Of a stretch of DNA of 64,000 nt, positions 43,549 to 54,939 are shown one piece after another (within the stretch, counting starts at the first letter, position 1; each line of letters starts with the position of its first letter). The position numbers and the translations under genes are program-made. A model generated the notes under the pieces. That model searched no databases. It was not told the DNA's origin and saw nothing but the letters and a program-made list of their open reading frames with translations. This DNA comes from Campanula takesimana (lineage: Eukaryota > Streptophyta > Magnoliopsida > Asterales > Campanulaceae), in NCBI GenBank assembly GCA_026119855.1, contig JAOWBW010000440.1, forward strand, positions 967,370-1,031,369, written 5' to 3'.

Positions 43549-44546
43549 GAGTTTATTGCAAAACTGACATGCGTACTTTCATTTATTTTTAATTTGACTC
43601 GCAAACTTTGTAAACATCAAATATGGCTTGCGTATTTTCATTTTTGAAATTTTGAGACGATTTTTTAACACCCGTAAAAAAACATAACGGAATACTCTGT
43701 ATAAAGGGTGAAACTGTAAAGAATAAAACTTAAAGTGCTTTCTGAACAATATTACAAATACAAGAACTTGTACAACCAAAAGTGCTTTCTGAAAGGTGCG
43801 GTGCATCCACAAGCCAACGACGTCTAAATTTCAAGAATAAATTAGTCGTATTGATGTATAGAAATTGAACAATTGCAATCCGGCTCCAGATCCACACATC
43901 GAATTTTGGGTTTTACCTTTGATTGTTAAGATTCGAGGGGGAAGCTCCGGGAAAAAAAGAATCGAAGGAAGCCTAGGCGAGCCTGAGAAGATCGACACTA
44001 GAAGAAAAGGCTCGTGACGGCAATGGTGAGAGGTGACGGCAACGGCCAGAGGCGACGGCGACGGAAACGGCAAGGAGAGACAACGTAAGCCGGCGGTAAC
44101 AACAACGAGCGACAGCGAAGGCAAGAGTAATATTGACGATAGATGACAGCTGAGGGAAGGACTCCACCATGATTGACGGGATTAACCTGTCTACTCGTGT
44201 AATTTGAAAGGGTAGATTGGGGTTTAATCTTGATCTGGCTGACCAATTTAAGGGTTGCGTTTAATCTTGATCTGGACCAATTTAGGGTTTGTATGTGTAG
44301 ATTTGGAGAAGAAGAGAGTCAATGGAGTAATGGAGTGTTGAAATCTGCAATCTTAGGATTTTAAGTTTTATTTCTTACACTTTCACCCCTTATACAGAGT
44401 GTCCCGTTATGTTTTTTAACGGGTGTTAAAAAAGCCGTCTCAAAATTTTGAAAATGAAAGTACGCAAGCCACATTTGATGTTTCCAAAGTTTGCGAGTCA
44501 AATTGAAAATAAATGAAAGTACGCATGTTAGTTTTGCAATAAACTC
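43549..44546. mobile_element. Non-autonomous Mutator-like (MULE-type) element
   Basis: Long terminal inverted repeats of about 185 bp (43549-43735 and 44365-44546) start GAGTTTATTGCAAAACT. They are flanked by an exact 10-bp duplication TTTTGGGTAC (43539-43548, 44547-44556), in the MULE range. No transposase is present. The interior (43900-44160) is GC-rich with CGACGGCAACGG-like repeats, unlike the AT-rich arms, and might be captured sequence. Confidence 0.85.
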
Positions 44547-44556
44547 TTTTGGGTAC

Positions 44557-44999
44557 ATATGCAAACGGGTCGGTTACGTAAACGGATCGGACCAGGTATA
44601 AAACTAGAACCACGACCCACACGTGTTTCCGACTTAAATACTTGCGTGTCCAAAATAACTGTCTCTTTTTCCGACTTAAATACTTATTTCTCTCCTTCAA
44701 CAATTTCATTTCTTTAACAACTCCATTAATTTTTGACCCTTTCTATCCTTGATTCAATTCAAATAATGTGTGAAATTCTTTTTTCACTCTTATTAATTGT
44801 CAACCTGATAATTAATAATTGTGAAATTATGGATTTAATTTTAAATTAGTTTTTTAGGTTTTGCAATTTAGTTTTTGTTAAAATGTTTCTTTTTGTATTC
44901 TGATTGTGCTTTTCCCTCTCCTTACGTGAGAGGCTGTGATATCCCTTCTTTGTCAAGGGTTTTGTGTATTTTATTTGTTGTTTTTATGGACTACTTGTT
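44557..44999. other. Spacer, nothing recognised
   Basis: AT-rich DNA with a repeated block around TTCCGACTTAAATACTT (44627 and 44669). No gene is assigned. Confidence 0.4.
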
Positions 45000-45464
45000 T
45001 GGTTATCTCAATCAACTATCCGACAAAGATGATGAAGGAGCATTTATGGCGGCTCGGGCTTTTATCATTCGTGGTCTTGTTCGGGTGGTGGAGGGAGATG
45101 CAATGGGTTTATTCTCTGCAACGCCGTGGGCCATGGAGATGGGATTTGAAAATGTTGAATTTCAAGTGTACTCTATACTGGTTCATGATGGAGTAAAGCC
45201 AAAAAAATCAAGTTTTAATTAAACTTGATTCAATCCTTACGTGCTGCAAGGTTGTGCTAAGTGGAAACTATTCGTTTTCTTTCCGGTTGATAGGTAAGAA
45301 TGCCAATTTTTTGGCAAATGTAATTTTTATGGCAGCGTTTGTAAACGCGAGTCCTACTGTTTGGGTGTAACTTCTAGTGCTTGTGGATAGTTGACTTCTA
45401 AACATTTGTTGTTGTTAATAAAATGACTTTCTTGGTTTCATAAAAAAAAAAAAAAAAAAAAAAA
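45000..45464 (+). pseudogene. 5'-truncated LINE tail with RNase H remnant
   Basis: A frame ending at 45222 reads DKDDEGAFMAARAFIIRG, then EGDAMGLFSATPWAMEMGFE and NVEFQVYSILVHDGV. This follows the C-terminal RNase H (RVT_3) domain of plant non-LTR elements, with one catalytic acidic residue apparently replaced (VYS for the usual xDS). About 200 bp further on, AATAAAATG (45418) is followed by a run of 22 A (45443-45464). The 5' boundary and target duplication were not found. A processed host pseudogene is the alternative. Confidence 0.6.
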
Positions 45465-46341
45465 CCAAAAAAAACTTTACCCAGTGTGCAACTTTACTAC
45501 ATTAATATCTCATACCAAGACAATTAATAAAATAGAATAAGTTTCAATGTAAGGGTATGAAAGACATTTAGCTCAAAAGTGATAGTTATTTTGGCTCAAA
45601 AGGTTAGCTAAAAAATGATAGTCATTTTGGACGGGAGGAAGTATTTAAATGATACTTCCTTCCTTCATCATCGGTCTTTGGAAATTTGTTTCATTTGACT
45701 TTTTATAGTTAATATAAATAAACTTTGAACAAGCATTAGTCTCAATCAAACGATCACAATCAAATCTTAAAAATTGTTATTAATAAATTATTTACAAATT
45801 TTAAAAGTTTATTAGAATGATTAAATCGTCAATGTTGGGTTAAAATGTAACAAACTTTTTTTTAAGATGGAGGGAATATGATATCAGAATTTCTAATTGT
45901 GAATGGTTAATACCTTATGCTATAAATCAGTACTCTCAAGTATTTATGCAAAAAAAAATGAGCAATATGAAAATTTTATTAACTCGTTGTCATTTAACCG
46001 TTACATATTTAAATGATATTATCATGATTCAAGTGATTTTATACACACTTCTCAAAATAACACTAAGTACACTTTTTTAAGCTTAAACGTATTATGTTGC
46101 ATTTGCATCAATTTTTTTTTAATTTTTTTTTTAAATGAATGCTTAAATTTCATTTTAAGTGGATTTTGAAAATTTCTGTTAGAAAGAGTTACAAAAAAAA
46201 AAAGGTTCATTTAATAAAAATTATTACCACAGACATTTTTTTTATAAAAAAAAAAAGGACATTCATATTAAGACAATTTTTTTCAAAATAATTGTCGTTG
46301 ATTTATTCAGATAAGGGATTATTATTATGTTATGTAACATA
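45465..46341. other. AT-rich spacer with MITE remains
   Basis: This contains the MITE at 45655-45876 and, just left of it, a lone Stowaway-type right end (GACGGGAGGAAG, near 45640) without a clear left end. The rest is A/T-run-rich without genes. Confidence 0.45.
45655..45876. mobile_element. Stowaway-like MITE, degraded
   Basis: It starts CTTCCTTCCTTCATCATCGG after TA (45653-45654) and ends AAGATGGAGGGAA before TA (45877-45878). The interior shares the AAACTTTGAACAAGCATTAG block with the copies at 1909 and 49392. Confidence 0.6.
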
Positions 46342-46574
46342 CTCCCTCTGTCCCGCTCGAATTAGGATTCTTGGTCAAATAATTTATACTTTGACAAAAA
46401 ATTTGAAAAAAAATAATTAGCTTAATAAAAATCAAAAAAATAGTTATTTAGTTTATTATTAATCGTGATACAAGAAAAAAAAAATTAATTTTTATTAACA
46501 TCATTATTTTTCTTGAAATGATCAAAGTATAAATTACTTGACCAAGAATCATAATTCGAGCGGGACGGATGGAG
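46342..46574. mobile_element. Stowaway-like MITE
   Basis: CTCCCTCTGTCCCGCTCGAA at the left is mirrored by TTCGAGCGGGACGGATGGAG at the right, with TA on both sides. The subterminal AGGATTCTTGGTCAA pairs with TTGACCAAGAATCAT, so the whole element can fold into a hairpin. Confidence 0.8.
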
Positions 46575-46944
46575 TATTAAATATAAGAGGACGTATTTAA
46601 TAATATAGGGTGCGTCTAACATCACTCTGGTATTACAAATGAAAATCTTTTAAAGGCCATATTCTCATAATGATCATGAGAAACCCATCCTTCTCATGGT
46701 TCACATGATCCAATCCTCTTTCAGTTCACCACTCTCACTTCTCAATCTTTAATTTATTACCCTCATCATTTTCTTGCCTCTTTAGCTAACCAACTCCAAA
46801 AAAATATAATTAAAGTTCACAATATTATCTACACTTTTAAATTTTCTTTATAACACCTAGCAACATTGTGTAAAGTAAACCTATTCCTTCTCATACCCTT
46901 ACAATATACCATCCCTTTCCCTATTCTTTTCTCCCCCAAGAAAC

Positions 46945-47529
46945 ATGGTAAGAATTGTTCACACTCTAGCAACATTGATTTTCATATCCTTGCTTCGACA
47001 CTCGTGCTCGTGGCCGTACGAGACTTATGTTAGAGATGCATGTAACGTGACTAAATACCAAGATCTCTGCATCCGCTCACTATCACCGTTTTCATATGAA
47101 GCCCAACAAGACCCTAGTAAGTGGGCTCGGGCTGGAGTTTCGGTCACAATAAGCGAGGCGAAAAACGTGACTCGGTTTTTGATCGGTTTGAAGTCCCGTA
47201 ACACCACCCGGAGGGGGAGGAACCGGGTGGCGTTGTCCGATTGCCTCGAGTGCTTGCTAGATTCACTTGACAATCTCCATCAATCATTGGATGTGCTTAG
47301 GGATCTAAACGTTGAGACATTTGATTCACAAATGGGGGATGTAACTACTTGGGTTAGTGCTTCTCTTACTGATGAGGATACTTGTTTAGATGGGCTTGAT
47401 GGCCCAATGGGTAGACAAATGAGGTTGGTCCAAGAGAGGGTTACAACTGTGGGCTATTTCACTAGTAATGCTTTAGCTCTTGTTTCAAAACTTGCAACTG
47501 ATGGCCCAGTGAACTCGTACGGCCCATAG
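46945..47529 (+). CDS. Pectin methylesterase / invertase inhibitor (PMEI family)
   Basis: A single-exon gene of 194 codons from ATG 46945 to TAG 47529. An N-terminal signal peptide (hydrophobic TLATLIFISLL, cleavage likely around residues 21-24) indicates secretion. The mature part shows the four-cysteine pattern of the plant invertase / PMEI domain (PF04043): Cys33 and Cys42 nine apart, Cys100 (ALSDC) with an extra Cys103, and Cys147 (DEDTC) before LDGL. Members form a four-helix bundle that inhibits pectin methylesterase in the wall or acid invertase. Sequence alone does not tell which. TTTATAAC near 46847, about 95 bp upstream, could be the TATA box. No lesion is seen. Confidence 0.92.
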   Translation: MVRIVHTLATLIFISLLRHSCSWPYETYVRDACNVTKYQDLCIRSLSPFSYEAQQDPSKWARAGVSVTISEAKNVTRFLIGLKSRNTTRRGRNRVALSDCLECLLDSLDNLHQSLDVLRDLNVETFDSQMGDVTTWVSASLTDEDTCLDGLDGPMGRQMRLVQERVTTVGYFTSNALALVSKLATDGPVNSYGP

Positions 47530-48039
47530 TCCTCCTTAGCCGGTCTTCATACTTATTTTGTTGTTATTAATTCAAACTAGTGTTACTCCCATGCATCTAT
47601 ACTCAATTTTAATAAATTTAGATGAGTTGAATAAGAATGACACATTATTATTGTAAAAAAAAAACTCTGAACAAACTATTGCTAGTGATAACATCAGTTT
47701 GACCAGGAAATGTATCGTTACATATCAATATCTTAAGGTTAGCTGCATCTTAACGCAAGATAAGGCAACATATAGTTAACCATGACAAACCACAAATTTC
47801 ATCAATAAAAATATTTCTAAAACTAAAAATGAATTTATTTTAATATATTTTCTTTAAGAAAATTAACATAATTAAAATACGTCTATATAAACCCTAATTA
47901 TATATATACATAATCAATATCATAAAATGACAAAAGTTGCATCCAAAAACCCTTAAAACAAACTATTTAAACGTTCTACAACCGTAAACTAAATAAACCC
48001 TAATTATATATATACATATAAAAAAGGAACAAAACAGAT
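47530..48039. other. PMEI 3' flank and AT-rich spacer
   Basis: No gene is present. A duplicated TAAACCCTAATTATATATATACAT block occurs at about 47890 and 47994. Confidence 0.45.
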
Positions 48040-49080
48040 AAAAAGTTTAGAAGCGTGTTTTTTAGGCCCTAAACAACGTTTTTTTGGGGATTTTAAACCA
48101 TGCCTCAAGAGGCTACGCCCTTGGACTATAGTTCGTCTTGCTCCGACGTTCGATTCGATATGAGGTGCGTTCCGTGGTTGATTCAGAGTCAAAAGTTACG
48201 ACCGTTTCCGCGCACGCGCTCAAATGACTCCAAAAACTTCAACGCCTTCTGTCTGCATCGATTGGTAATTTTTCACTATATATTGTTCTTAATTCATTTT
48301 TTTCACTATATAAAAAAATTAAAAAGTATCATATAAAAATCAATCTACATGCAAATTGACTATTTGTGCCAAATTAAAGATAATGACATATTTGACCTTA
48401 TTTACCCAACTTTCTTAAGTTGGAGGTGCATATAAGCCTCATTCTAAATATGAAACGAATTTCTTCATTTTATATAGTTATAGATATGGATTACTACCAA
48501 ACTTGTAAAATAAGCTTGAATGTTGGAAGACAATTTTGCCTTTCATTGTTGCAAAATTTAAAACTTTCTTGTTATTATATTACTATAAATATAGATGTGC
48601 CATTTTTTTCAACATATATTGATCAAACTTCAATTTTTAACTTTATTAAAAAAAGAAAAACTATCATATACAAAATAATTTTTTAACTTAATTAAAAAAA
48701 AAAATCATCAAATACAAAATAAATCTACATGCAAAGTTGACTACATCTACCAAATTAACGGTAGAGGCTTTTGTTCGTCTCGCTCCTACGTTCGATATGA
48801 TGTGCGTTCCGTGGTTGATCCGGAGTTAAAAGTTACGACCGTTTCCGTGCACGCGCTCAAATGACTCCGAAAACTTCAACGCCTTCCGTCCGCATCAATT
48901 AGTAATTTTTCTCTATATATTGATCATAATTCATTTTCTTCACTATATAAAAAATAAAAAGTATCATATAAAAGTCAATCTACATGCAAAGTTAACTATT
49001 TATGCTAATATATTTGACCTTATTTACCCAACTTTCTTATTTTGGAGGTGCATATGGGTCTCATTCTAAAAATGACAAGA
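48040..49080 (-). mobile_element. Helitron-related repeat, reverse orientation, internally duplicated
   Basis: The sequence contains two copies of a ~141-bp module (48122-48265 and about 48769-48902). Each begins near TTCGTCT(T/C)GCTCC and includes AAAGTTACGACCGTTTCCG and CGCGCTCAAATGACTCC. The reverse complement of this module occurs twice in the Helitron at 58274-59793. A GCCTCAAGAGGC segment next to it (48102-48113) also has a counterpart near 59530. I could not find the TC or CTRR ends here, so the limits are approximate. Confidence 0.55.
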
Positions 49081-49391
49081 CTTTATTCATGTGTTTTTTT
49101 TTAAAAAAAAAAGGAATATGTGACAAGTGTTAGTAGTAGCTAAAAATAAAACCGGTCGATCAAATTAGATTTATTAGTCCTCTATCTTATTTTAATTTTA
49201 TTTATTGCTCGGAGTTGAAAGAAACTGAATATGGGCTTGTGAATATGGGCTTGTAAGTTGTAAGGTCATGAAAATTAAAATTGGACTCAGATCACATGAG
49301 CAAGGGAAATGTGACACATTTGACATGAGCGCGTTCCACTTTGATGGGGGTAATTCTAGTACTAGGAAAGAAATTAAAACGAAAACTAATA

Positions 49392-49648
49392 CTCCCTCTG
49401 TCCCAGAAAAATAGTCTTATTTTGATTTTTTATAGTCAACAAAAATAAACTTTGATCAACCATTAGTGACGATCTAATCATTCTAGTGAAATTATAAAAT
49501 TTGTAATTGATAAATTATTAAGTGATTTATCGATAACAATTTTTAGAATTTCATTGTGATTATTAAATTGACACCAATGTTTGGTCAAAATTTATTTTTG
49601 TTGACTATAAAAAATCAAAATGAGATTATCTTTTCAGGATAGAGGGAG
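49392..49648. mobile_element. Stowaway-like MITE
   Basis: Left end CTCCCTCTGTCCCAGAAAAA and right end TTTTCAGGATAGAGGGAG are inverse, with TA on both sides (49390-49391, 49649-49650). It is the best-preserved copy of the family sharing AAACTTTGATCAACCATTAG and TGTTGACTATAAAA. Confidence 0.8.
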
Positions 49649-49925
49649 TAAAAGGCAACTTGATAGTAATCACATTTGACATTTCAAATGAGGTTTATTG
49701 GTTGTTTGAAAATGATGCTTATGGTAATCAATTTCCTAAGTGGTTTTCATTTTGACCAATCTTACCTGATTCTCATTAAGAGATGAAGATGGAACAAGGG
49801 TTGATGCCTTCCCTAGAAACTTGTTTTTTTTTTTTTTTTTTTTCTTTCTCCACACAGATATTTTTATTTTTGCTACTCATGTTTGCTTCTCAAGAATATA
49901 CTAAATATTTTTGTAATTTTGATAA

Positions 49926-50494
49926 GAGCAAATTGCACTTTAGTTACCTGAGTTTGTCGTCATATTTCAATTGGTTATCCAGTTTGTGTTTGTTACAATT
50001 TGGTTATTGAGTACGTCTTTTTGTTGAAATCATGTGTAATTTTTGTTAGTTCGTCAGAAACCTAACGGAACGTGTGTCATGTGCCACTCACATGACATAC
50101 TTAAAGGTATTTTTGTCTTTTCCAAGAGCGTACACTAAAAGACATAATTATTTGTTTTTTTAAACAAAAAAAAAACAAAAAGACATAAAGTTGAAAAAGA
50201 AAATGAAAAAAGAGGGATGGATCGTGAACATAGTTCCCCAAATCACCAATCCCTAGTCCACCCTTCGCCGAGTAGTTCCCCAAATCACCAATCCATAGTT
50301 ACCCACTCAATGCTTACAAAATGACAAAACTACCCTTAAGTATGTCATGTGAGTGGTATATGACACACCAACTAACCAAAATTACATCTTATTGCAACAA
50401 AACACATACTCAATAACCAAATTGTAACAAACACAAACTGGATAACCAATTGAAATATGACAACAAACTCAGGTAACTAAAGTGCAATTTGCCC
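49926..50494. mobile_element. Non-autonomous MULE-type foldback element
   Basis: Terminal inverted repeats of roughly 180 bp begin GAGCAAATTGCACTTTAG. An exact 9-bp duplication TTTTGATAA (49917-49925, 50495-50503) fits Mutator-type insertion. The short centre contains a direct duplication of CCCCAAATCACCAATCC (50236 and 50278). There is no coding region. Confidence 0.85.
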
Positions 50495-50503
50495 TTTTGA
50501 TAA

Positions 50504-50846
50504 TACAAGGTGTTTTAAGTTGAAACTATGTTTATATAGATGTAAAAAAAAAAAAAATGCCCAAAAAGAAAACAAGTTCTAATTAGATATAAACTTGAAG
50601 TCCTCTCGTTTTCATAGTACATGTCGTTTTAGAATTCTTCACACATATTTAGAAGTGCAATTAATACGTATTAAAAAGACAAATGTGCCCTTAAAAGAAT
50701 CCAATTACCTAGGCATTTAAATGCTTATACGAGAAATAGTTCACAATTAATGAATAAGGGTATAATAGGTAAACAAGCGTAATTCTTTCTTGGTAATAGT
50801 AAAACGTCAAGTATTTTGGAACAAAAAACTGCTCCTAAAGAGTGTG
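50504..50846. other. Spacer, nothing recognised
   Basis: AT-rich, no gene and no clear repeat ends. Confidence 0.4.
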
Positions 50847-51006
50847 TTTTGGAGGAAACTAGTTCCTCCATAAGTTATAAAAAATTCTGTTTTTAACCCT
50901 TAAACCCCAAACCTAAAACCATAAACACTAAACTTTAAACCCTAAACCTTAACCCCTATAAAAACATGACTTTTTATAACTTAGGAGAAACTAGTTTCCC
51001 CCAAAA
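50847..51006. repeat. Hairpin with degenerate telomere-like repeats in the loop
   Basis: Arms 50847-50884 and 50971-51006 (TTTTGGAGGAAACTAGTT, then TAAGTTATAAAAA) are near-perfect inverse copies. The ~86-bp loop is made of variants of CCCTAAA (AACCCTTAAACCCC, AAACCCTAAACCTTAACCCC), the plant telomere unit. Confidence 0.75.
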
Positions 51007-51584
51007 TTTTCTCGCTCCTAAAACGTCATGTATTATGAAACGAATGGAGTATTTAGACTCCTTCCAACACTATTTTAATTGAGAATTAATTAACATTAAT
51101 CATAATTTATCATAACTTTATGATTAAGTCCACCACATATTTTTCGAGATGAGATCTTCTGTACCACTTTTATGTATCATTCCATGTATCACTTGTAATC
51201 CAACCGTTCACATGTTCATATAATAGTATTACCATAATACCAATCTCAATAATTATGAGTCATTAAATCACTTGTGTCACATGTCAGATGAAGTGATACG
51301 GCACGTAAGATTTGGACACATATTTTTCCTACTACGTCGGGTTTCTGAAAACCGAATCTTATGATTTGTCCGTGAGAAAAGTCAAACTGCCACGCGGAAG
51401 TAGATGAGCGGCCCTTGCTTGAGAAATGATCCACAGCGACGTGCAAACAAAGATCCTTGTTCACGTAGGTCCCACTCTAGTGATAGATCTTACCATCCTT
51501 CCTCCCTCCTTGGTCACATCAACGGTCAACGGCTTAGCCACCGGTACTTACTTGTTACTCCCAATTCTCACCTCATTCTTAAAA
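51007..51584. other. Spacer, nothing recognised
   Basis: No gene. A moderately GC-richer part (51400-51580) has short frames without recognisable domains. Confidence 0.4.
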
Positions 51585-52522
51585 GAGGTGGTCTCCTTGA
51601 GAACAAGGAGATCCAGTCTCATGCATGAGACGGGTCGCCTCATAACTTATGGGTCGAACCCGTCATGTGGCAACCCACCATTGGCCGATTTTTTTTTTTT
51701 TTTTTTTTTTTTGAGTTTTTGAGTTTTTATATTATTTTTTTCGGCTTTTCAATGGTCTAGCAAAAAATAATAGTTACCATCTCTTAAAGTAACATTGTTC
51801 ATAAGTAAACGTAATACTTGTTTTAAAAAAACAAAAGCTCGTTTATACCCATTTTTCCAAATGTAATACTAAATATAATTACATGTAACCCAAACAATAT
51901 CTAAATGTAATAATCATCTATGCTGAAATATAATAGTGCTTTAGCTAAAATGTAATATAATGTGTATTTTAAATTCTATTTTTTAAAAGAAAATAACATT
52001 TGAAAAGTAATAACTTATGTATATGAATGTAATAGTAAGTTTATACAAGTAAATGTAACACTTTGATTGACGAAATTGTAACAGATCTCTATAAATAATG
52101 TAATACTTTTACTTGTATCATGATAAATTTGACCCCATTGTAACTTATTGTTTGAAAACATATAGATATCTATACATATGTATTATAATTATGTACAAAT
52201 ACTATTACATATAAATAACACGTTTGTTACATTTTAGTTATAATAAGTATTACTTTTGGCAAACGAAGAAAACATAGGAAAAACACTATTACTTTAAGAG
52301 ATGGTAAGTATTACTTTTCACAAACCGAAAAAAAAAAACCAAAAAAAAAAATATAAAAATTTTAAAAAATAAATAAAAAAAAAAAATTATTTTTTTTTCC
52401 GGCCAATGAGGGGCTGCCACGTGGCAGGGTCCCCCATGGGTCCTGGAGCAGCGTTGTGGGTCGGTAATGGGTCAAAAAAATGACCCGTCTCATCCATGAG
52501 ACGGGTTGGAGTGTTCTCACAC
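51585..52522. mobile_element. Foldback element II-a with GTCTCATGCATGAGAC ends
   Basis: The left end has GAGAACAAGGAGATCC and then the palindrome GTCTCATGCATGAGAC. The right end has GTCTCATCCATGAGAC and then GGAGTGTTCTC in inverse order. A conserved subterminal region (GACCC, then CCACGTGGCAG) is present at the right. The interior is non-coding and dense in GTAATA and TGTAACA motifs. A second copy lies at 54940. The target duplication is not resolved. Confidence 0.65.
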
Positions 52523-52873
52523 GAGTTTTTGTCTTCTTAAAATTCAACTAGTCTAACAGCCCCGCGTTAAACAACGCACGGTCAATTTTTTTTTATAAAT
52601 GACAAAAAATAAATTAATATACTCACTATAACTGTCTCATTTTATTTACATAACTATTAAAAAATTGTTGTTCTTAAAAAAATATCTTATAGCCTTTATT
52701 TAAAAATATTTTAAAATAATAAAAGAAACCATTGGTTTATTGTTTTAGCTATAAATAAATAATTTATTACCCAAAATTTTTTAACTTAAATGTCAATATA
52801 AATTAGTTATCTTAGTTTTTGAAACTACTTTCTCATGATTTTATTTATCAATTTTTTATGATAAAAACTTGTG
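52523..52873. other. AT-rich spacer
   Basis: No gene. It includes CCCGCGTTAAACAACGCACGG near 52560, a motif often seen at element ends, without a partner. Confidence 0.35.
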
Positions 52874-53003
52874 TTAGACGTTCTCACATGTGAGACGAGT
52901 CTCGTTGAGAGAGTAATTGGTTTGCTCCCTATGAGCGGGGCAGTGCAAGCCCGTTTCCTCTCTCATCAAGACTCGTCTCATGTGTGAGACCGTCTCTCAT
53001 AAG
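52874..53003. repeat. Near-palindromic mini-element with GAGACGAGTCT arms
   Basis: Arms 52874-52914 (TTAGACGTTCTCACATGTGA, then GACGAGTCT) and 52958-53003 (AGACTCGTCTCATGTGTGAG, then ACCGTCTCTCATAAG) can pair along about 40 bp around a ~43-bp loop. It shares the GAGACG theme with the larger foldback elements. Confidence 0.7.
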
Positions 53004-54085
53004 ACTTCCTCGGTTTTTCTTGTTTCTTTTTTGAGAAAGTTCACCTAAATAACACTCTTTCAAATTTAAACTTATAGTATTACTCTTAGAAAAAATGGTC
53101 ACTAAAATTTTTGCTTTTAAGAGAACTATAATAACGATATGCTTAAAAAACATTAATGACTCTATTTAGTAGAAAAAAAGGCTACTACATCAATACTGTA
53201 GTAGATTAGTAAAAATTTAGTAGAGCAGGGTAAAAAAGATTAGATATATATTTTTAACAAAACAGATTAGATATATATCAAAATATATTTTTGCAGATTC
53301 GTTTGTACACTTAGGAAATGTAATATTTTGACTTGACACATTTCTATGCTAACAATTGGTTAATCCAGTAATATTTGAAAAATATACGCCAGAGGAAAAT
53401 CAATAAAAACAAATGATGTGTAACTACTGTTTCATAATTATTTTTTTAGTTATTTTTTTTTTATTTTTTTGCACAATTTTTCTAATAAAAAAATATGTGT
53501 AAATAGTAGAACCCAATGTAAATGTATCAATTAATTTGTCTATTAAACTATTAATGCTGGTGTTCATTATGCTGGGACTTATTAAAGGCAAAGAAAAATC
53601 GAGAAAGAGGTCTTTTTGGGATTTGTAATAATTGTATTTTTGATAATTAAAATTTGAGCTAATGTATCTGGCCAAAATATAGTCTGGGTTAGAGTTTTGG
53701 AGGGAAACTGAAATAGAAAGGGGCTCTAATGACTTGAGCCTTTATATATATATATCTATCCTTTTCTCTAGTTTCATTTTCTTATATTCACATAATTAAC
53801 TTATGAAAATGAGATGTAAGGAATTGTTCATTACTTCAATTGATGTTTTAGATTCATCATAAAATAATAATTACAAAAAGATGACATTATTAAGTTTATT
53901 GATAATCTTTTTTTATTCTAAGAAAAATATTGAGTTTTTCAAATAATGCTTTACTCTCTCCGTCCTATAAAATGTGCACAAATTTCCTTTTTGGACGTCA
54001 CATTAATAAGTCACACCTGAACCACTAGACGATGGGGGCCGACTTGTTCAACCGCTCTCTAAAATGGCAAAAAAAAAAAAAATTA
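53004..54085. other. AT-rich spacer with a lone Stowaway-type end
   Basis: No gene. CTCTCTCCGTCCTATAAAAT near 53953 resembles a Stowaway left end, but the matching right end was not found. Confidence 0.4.
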
Positions 54086-54329
54086 CTCCCCCTCCCCCGA
54101 AATAAATACCGTCGTATTTTTAAATTACTATAAAGGAACTTTTATTAATTTTAAGTTATTTAATTATTTTAATGAATTTTAATTTTTTTTATTAATAGTA
54201 TTAATAAAGGTGTATCAATAACAAGTTTCATAATTTTATTAGGATAACGAAATGAACATATATTTATTGCTCAAAATTTCATCGTACTAACATAAAAAAT
54301 GACGATATTTATTTCAGGACAAAAGGGAG
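54086..54329. mobile_element. Stowaway-like MITE
   Basis: Left end CTCCCCCTCCCCCGAAATAA pairs with right end TTATTTCAGGACAAAAGGGAG. TA on both sides (54084-54085, 54330-54331). ATACCGTCGTATTT at the left has its inverse GACGATATTT at the right. Confidence 0.7.
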
Positions 54330-54939
54330 TATTTTTAATTATTCTTATTAGATTTTCATCGTTGAAAATATAATAAATTCACATTTCATATATAATTGCA
54401 ATCCTAGTAAATGAACAATAATTTGAATATTTTTGCATCTATTTGCGACAGAAAGCACTAAATTAAGAATATCTCTCAACTACAATTTAAATAAACAAAT
54501 GAAGGGATTACCATTTACTCTAATTCAACTTGATGTGTCACCAATGCTTACTTGAAATATCTACCTCAATATCTATCCACTATGCAATAATGCTCAAAAC
54601 GTGCAAAGCCAAAATATGTCAAACATTCAAGGTATAGTGATATAGTACACCACAACCAATTATAATTTGTCACACTTAGGTTTTTGTCTATTTTAAAATA
54701 AATATCGTAATTTTTTTTTAAATAAAATATTTTAATGCAATTTTATCATTATACAAATAATGCGCAAATAAGTAAAGCGTAATCTTTTTAAAATTATTAA
54801 ATAAATCAAACACGATATTTTTTTAAGAATAGAATTCCGAATACAACAAACCCCAAATTACGACTTCAAAAATATCTTACTAGCTAGGATGCCTGCAAGT
54901 TGAAATTTTTAGATGTGGATAAAAGAAAAGACAAAGACT
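54330..54939. other. AT-rich spacer
   Basis: No gene recognised. Confidence 0.4.

Noticed and set aside
43831..44246. Ser/Pro/Arg-rich minus-strand ORFs upstream of PPAN
   Set aside because: They are readings of CGG-type repeats in the MULE core in several frames, with no domain or splice support.
50893..50960. A true telomere or chromosome end
   Set aside because: The CCCTAAA units are degenerate, only about 70 bp long and enclosed by inverted arms within continuous chromosomal DNA.
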